Assembly: GCA_048158365.1 (NCBI GenBank)
Contig: JBLLNL010000004.1
Length of the DNA: 64,000 nt
Source of the DNA: Azoarcus_F sp048158365
GTDB lineage: Bacteria > Pseudomonadota > Gammaproteobacteria > Burkholderiales > Rhodocyclaceae
Direction: 5' to 3' (one strand)
A program made the position numbers and the translations under genes. The notes beneath the pieces are model-generated. The model saw nothing but the letters and a program-made list of their open reading frames with translations, made no database searches and had not been told where the DNA came from. Of the stretch, positions 62,118-64,000 are shown in pieces. The stretch's first letter is position 1, and the number at the start of each line of letters is the position of its first letter.

Positions 62118-62896
62118 TGACCGTCCTGGTATTCGACATCGAGACCGTTCCCGATGTCGCAGGCATCCGGGCGCTCAATCAGCTGCCGGCGGAACTGTCC
62201 GACTTCGAGGTCGCCGAGTTCGCCTTTCAGCAACGCAGGGTCGCCAATGGCACGGATTTTCTGCCGCACACGCTGCAGCGCGTGGTCACGATCTCGTGCG
62301 TACTGCGCGACGCTGGCCACTTCAGGGTGTTCTCGCTGTCCGAGCCGGACAGCGGCGAGGGCGAGATCATCCAGCGCTTCTTCGACGGCATTGAGCGTTA
62401 CGCCCCGCAGATCGTGTCCTGGAACGGTGGCGGCTTCGATCTGCCGGTGCTGCATTACCGTGGGCTGATCCATGGCGTCAGCGCGCCGCGCTACTGGGAT
62501 CTGGGCGACGGCGACTACAGCGATTCGCGCGACTACAAATGGAACAACTACATCAGCCGCTATCACAACCGGCATCTCGACCTGATGGACCTGCTGGCGC
62601 TCTATCAACCCCGCGCCAATGCGCGGCTGGACGAGCTGGCGAAGCTGATGGGTTTTCCGGGCAAGCTCGGCATGGATGGCGGGGCAGTGTGGCAGGCCTG
62701 GCAGGACGGTCGCATCGACGAGATCCGGGACTATTGCGAAACCGACGTCGTGAATACCTATCTGGTATACCTGGGCTTCCAGCGCATGCGCGGTCATATC
62801 GACCGCGCCGGATTCGACGCCGAGATCGCGGAGGTTCGGCAGGCACTCGAGCGGATCGGGGCTGCACACTGGCGAGCCTACCTGGACGCGTGGTGA
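62117..62896 (+). CDS. PolB-like 3'-5' exonuclease
   Basis: A 259-residue DEDDy-type exonuclease (predicted PolB-like). Motif I VLVFDIETVPDV, motif II SWNGGGFDLPVLHYRG, and motif III RDYCETDVVNTYLVY with the Tyr. It degrades DNA from the 3' end and lacks polymerase domains. Linked to the ydbH unit by overlap only; function link unknown. Confidence 0.88.
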   Translation: MTVLVFDIETVPDVAGIRALNQLPAELSDFEVAEFAFQQRRVANGTDFLPHTLQRVVTISCVLRDAGHFRVFSLSEPDSGEGEIIQRFFDGIERYAPQIVSWNGGGFDLPVLHYRGLIHGVSAPRYWDLGDGDYSDSRDYKWNNYISRYHNRHLDLMDLLALYQPRANARLDELAKLMGFPGKLGMDGGAVWQAWQDGRIDEIRDYCETDVVNTYLVYLGFQRMRGHIDRAGFDAEIAEVRQALERIGAAHWRAYLDAW

Positions 62897-62915
62897 TGCA
62901 GTGCGAAAAAAGGTT

Positions 62916-62943
62916 TTGACAGTCTGCGCCGAATGATTATAAT
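62916..62943 (+). promoter_or_regulatory. Promoter of tRNA-Val
   Basis: TTGACA (62916-62921) and TATAAT (62938-62943), both consensus, 16 bp apart. The tRNA starts 15 bp after the -10 box. Confidence 0.9.
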
Positions 62944-62957
62944 TCGCGGCTCTTAGC

Positions 62958-63034
62958 AGGCGCGTAGCTCAGTTGGTTAGAGCACCACCTTGACATGGTG
63001 GGGGTCGTTGGTTCGAATCCAATCGCGCCTACCA
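62958..63034 (+). tRNA. tRNA-Val(GAC)
   Basis: The acceptor stem AGGCGCG/CGCGCCT, D arm GCTC/GAGC, anticodon loop TTGACAT (anticodon GAC), T arm with GGTTCGAATCC and encoded ACCA are all present. Confidence 0.97.
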
Positions 63035-63115
63035 ACACCCTGGAGTAAAACGATGTTTCGAACTACTACCGAAGCCGGAAACTGAAGACGTCGGGCTCCG
63101 CAGTAGTGCTCCATT

Positions 63116-63146
63116 AAAAAAGTGCGGCTCCACCGCACTTTTTTTT
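63116..63146 (+). terminator. Terminator between tRNA-Val and thrS
   Basis: AGTGCGG (63121-63127) and CCGCACT (63133-63139), loop CTCCA, with A and T runs on both sides. A TATAAT at 63160-63165 may be the -10 of thrS. Confidence 0.88.
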
Positions 63147-63224
63147 CGTCTCCAGTTTCTATAATTTCGACCCGAACACCCTTATCCGACGACGACTCCC
63201 GCTCAATCGCATCGAGGCCAGGAA

Positions 63225-64000
63225 ATGCCCAATATCACCCTCCCCGACGGTTCCGTTCGCAGCTTCGACCAGGCGGTCACCGTCGCCGATGTGGCGGCGG
63301 CGATCGGGACCGGGCTGGCGAAGGCCGCACTGGCCGGCAAGGTCGGCGGTCGTCTGGTGGATCTGTCCCATCGCATCGACGACGATGCGACGCTCGCGAT
63401 CGTGACCGACAGGAATCCCGAAGGTCTGGAGATCATCCGGCATTCCACCGCTCACCTGCTCGCGCATGCGGTCAAGCAACTGTTTCCGGATGCGCAGGTG
63501 ACGATCGGTCCGGTGATCGAGAACGGCTTCTACTACGATTTCGCGTACAAGCGTCCCTTCACGCCGGAGGATCTGGCGCAGATCGAGGTGCGCATGGCCG
63601 AACTGGCCAAGGCCGACATTCCGGTCGGGCGCGAAGTTTGGGCTCGTGACGACGCGGTCGAGTTCTTCAAGGCGCAGGGCGAGCATTACAAGGCCGAGAT
63701 CATCGCGTCCATTCCGGCGGCCGAGGACGTGTCGCTCTATCGCCAGGGCGATTTCATCGACCTGTGTCGCGGACCGCACGCGCCCTCCACCGGCAAGCTG
63801 AAGGTGTTCAAGCTGACCAAACTCGCCGGCGCGTACTGGCGCGGCGACTCGAAGAACGAGATGCTGCAGCGCATCTACGGCACCGCCTGGGCCCGCAAGG
63901 AGGAACTGGCGGCGCACCTGCACATGCTCGAGGAGGCGGAGAAGCGCGATCACCGCAAACTCGGTCAGCAACTCGGTTTCTTCCATTTCCAGGAGAACGC
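63225..64000 (+). CDS. thrS: Threonyl-tRNA synthetase, 5' part
   Basis: The frame opens at ATG 63225 (preceded by AGGAA) and runs past the window end. The visible 258 residues hold the TGS domain (MPNITLPDGSVRSFDQAVTV), the editing domain with HSTAHLLAHAVKQLFPDAQV and the Cys motif DLCRGPH, and the start of the catalytic core (AGAYWRGDSKNEMLQRIYG). Full ThrS is about 640 residues. Confidence 0.96.
   Translation, partial: MPNITLPDGSVRSFDQAVTVADVAAAIGTGLAKAALAGKVGGRLVDLSHRIDDDATLAIVTDRNPEGLEIIRHSTAHLLAHAVKQLFPDAQVTIGPVIENGFYYDFAYKRPFTPEDLAQIEVRMAELAKADIPVGREVWARDDAVEFFKAQGEHYKAEIIASIPAAEDVSLYRQGDFIDLCRGPHAPSTGKLKVFKLTKLAGAYWRGDSKNEMLQRIYGTAWARKEELAAHLHMLEEAEKRDHRKLGQQLGFFHFQEN

Overview
This 64 kb window is high-GC chromosomal DNA from a proteobacterium, most probably a betaproteobacterium close to the Rhodocyclales/Nitrosomonadales. 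The order gph-ubiG-ompA-(mtaD)-gyrA-serC-pheA-hisC-tyrA-aroA/cmk-rpsA-ihfB-lapA-lapB-cysM, followed by tRNA-Val and thrS, is what one expects in that group. PEP-CTERM proteins, a Gcr-type membrane 'recombinase' and a LemA/GIDE pair fit as well. The assignment is inference; no 16S gene is present.

Region by region: (1) 1-6313 is one end of an integrative element inserted at the 3' end of tRNA-Arg(CCT). It carries a P4-type tyrosine integrase, a small protein, an AlpA-type regulator, two small ORFs and a D5/P4-type primase-helicase, all on the minus strand and mostly joined by ATGA overlaps. Its other end lies outside the window. (2) 6314-20550 is housekeeping or signalling DNA: Gcr-like membrane protein, Uup, LemA and a GIDE protein, an MFS transporter, an HDOD protein, an AcuI-type reductase, a response regulator with a degenerate GGDEF domain, and PrpE. 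A small DUF559 nuclease gene framed by 51-bp inverted repeats sits among tandem repeats at 13.8-14.9 kb. (3) 20.6-41.4 kb is accessory DNA. It holds toxin-antitoxin modules (DUF433/DUF5615, FitAB-like, Phd/PIN, MntA/HepT) and three decayed Rpn-type nuclease genes. It also holds a RAYT transposase with its REP palindromes, two PEP-CTERM proteins behind apparent sigma-54 promoters, and an exosortase-associated acyltransferase. A scattered set looks like a lipid or acyl-amino-acid synthesis and export pathway: E1-like protein, nitroreductase, two GNAT-fold N-acyl synthases, hexapeptide acyltransferase, UGT-type glycosyltransferase, two FtsX permeases, a LolD-like ATPase, a LolA-like protein and a DUF1302 outer-membrane protein. 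(4) 41.5-64 kb is a conserved core: Gph, UbiG, OmpA-like, MtaD, GyrA, the aromatic/serine/histidine biosynthesis run, RpsA, IHF-beta, LapAB, CysM, the YdbH-YnbE-YdbL envelope complex, a PolB-like exonuclease, tRNA-Val and the 5' part of thrS.

The most unusual theme is palindromic repeat DNA. At least four unrelated families are present. One, a double palindrome joined by GGGGATGGGTT/AACCCATCCCC arms, occurs as three complete or composite copies and a partial one, seeds tandem arrays beside it, and in one copy encloses the DUF559 nuclease gene. That makes the nuclease a candidate mobilising partner of the family, parallel to the RAYT/REP pair found at 34.5 kb in the same window.
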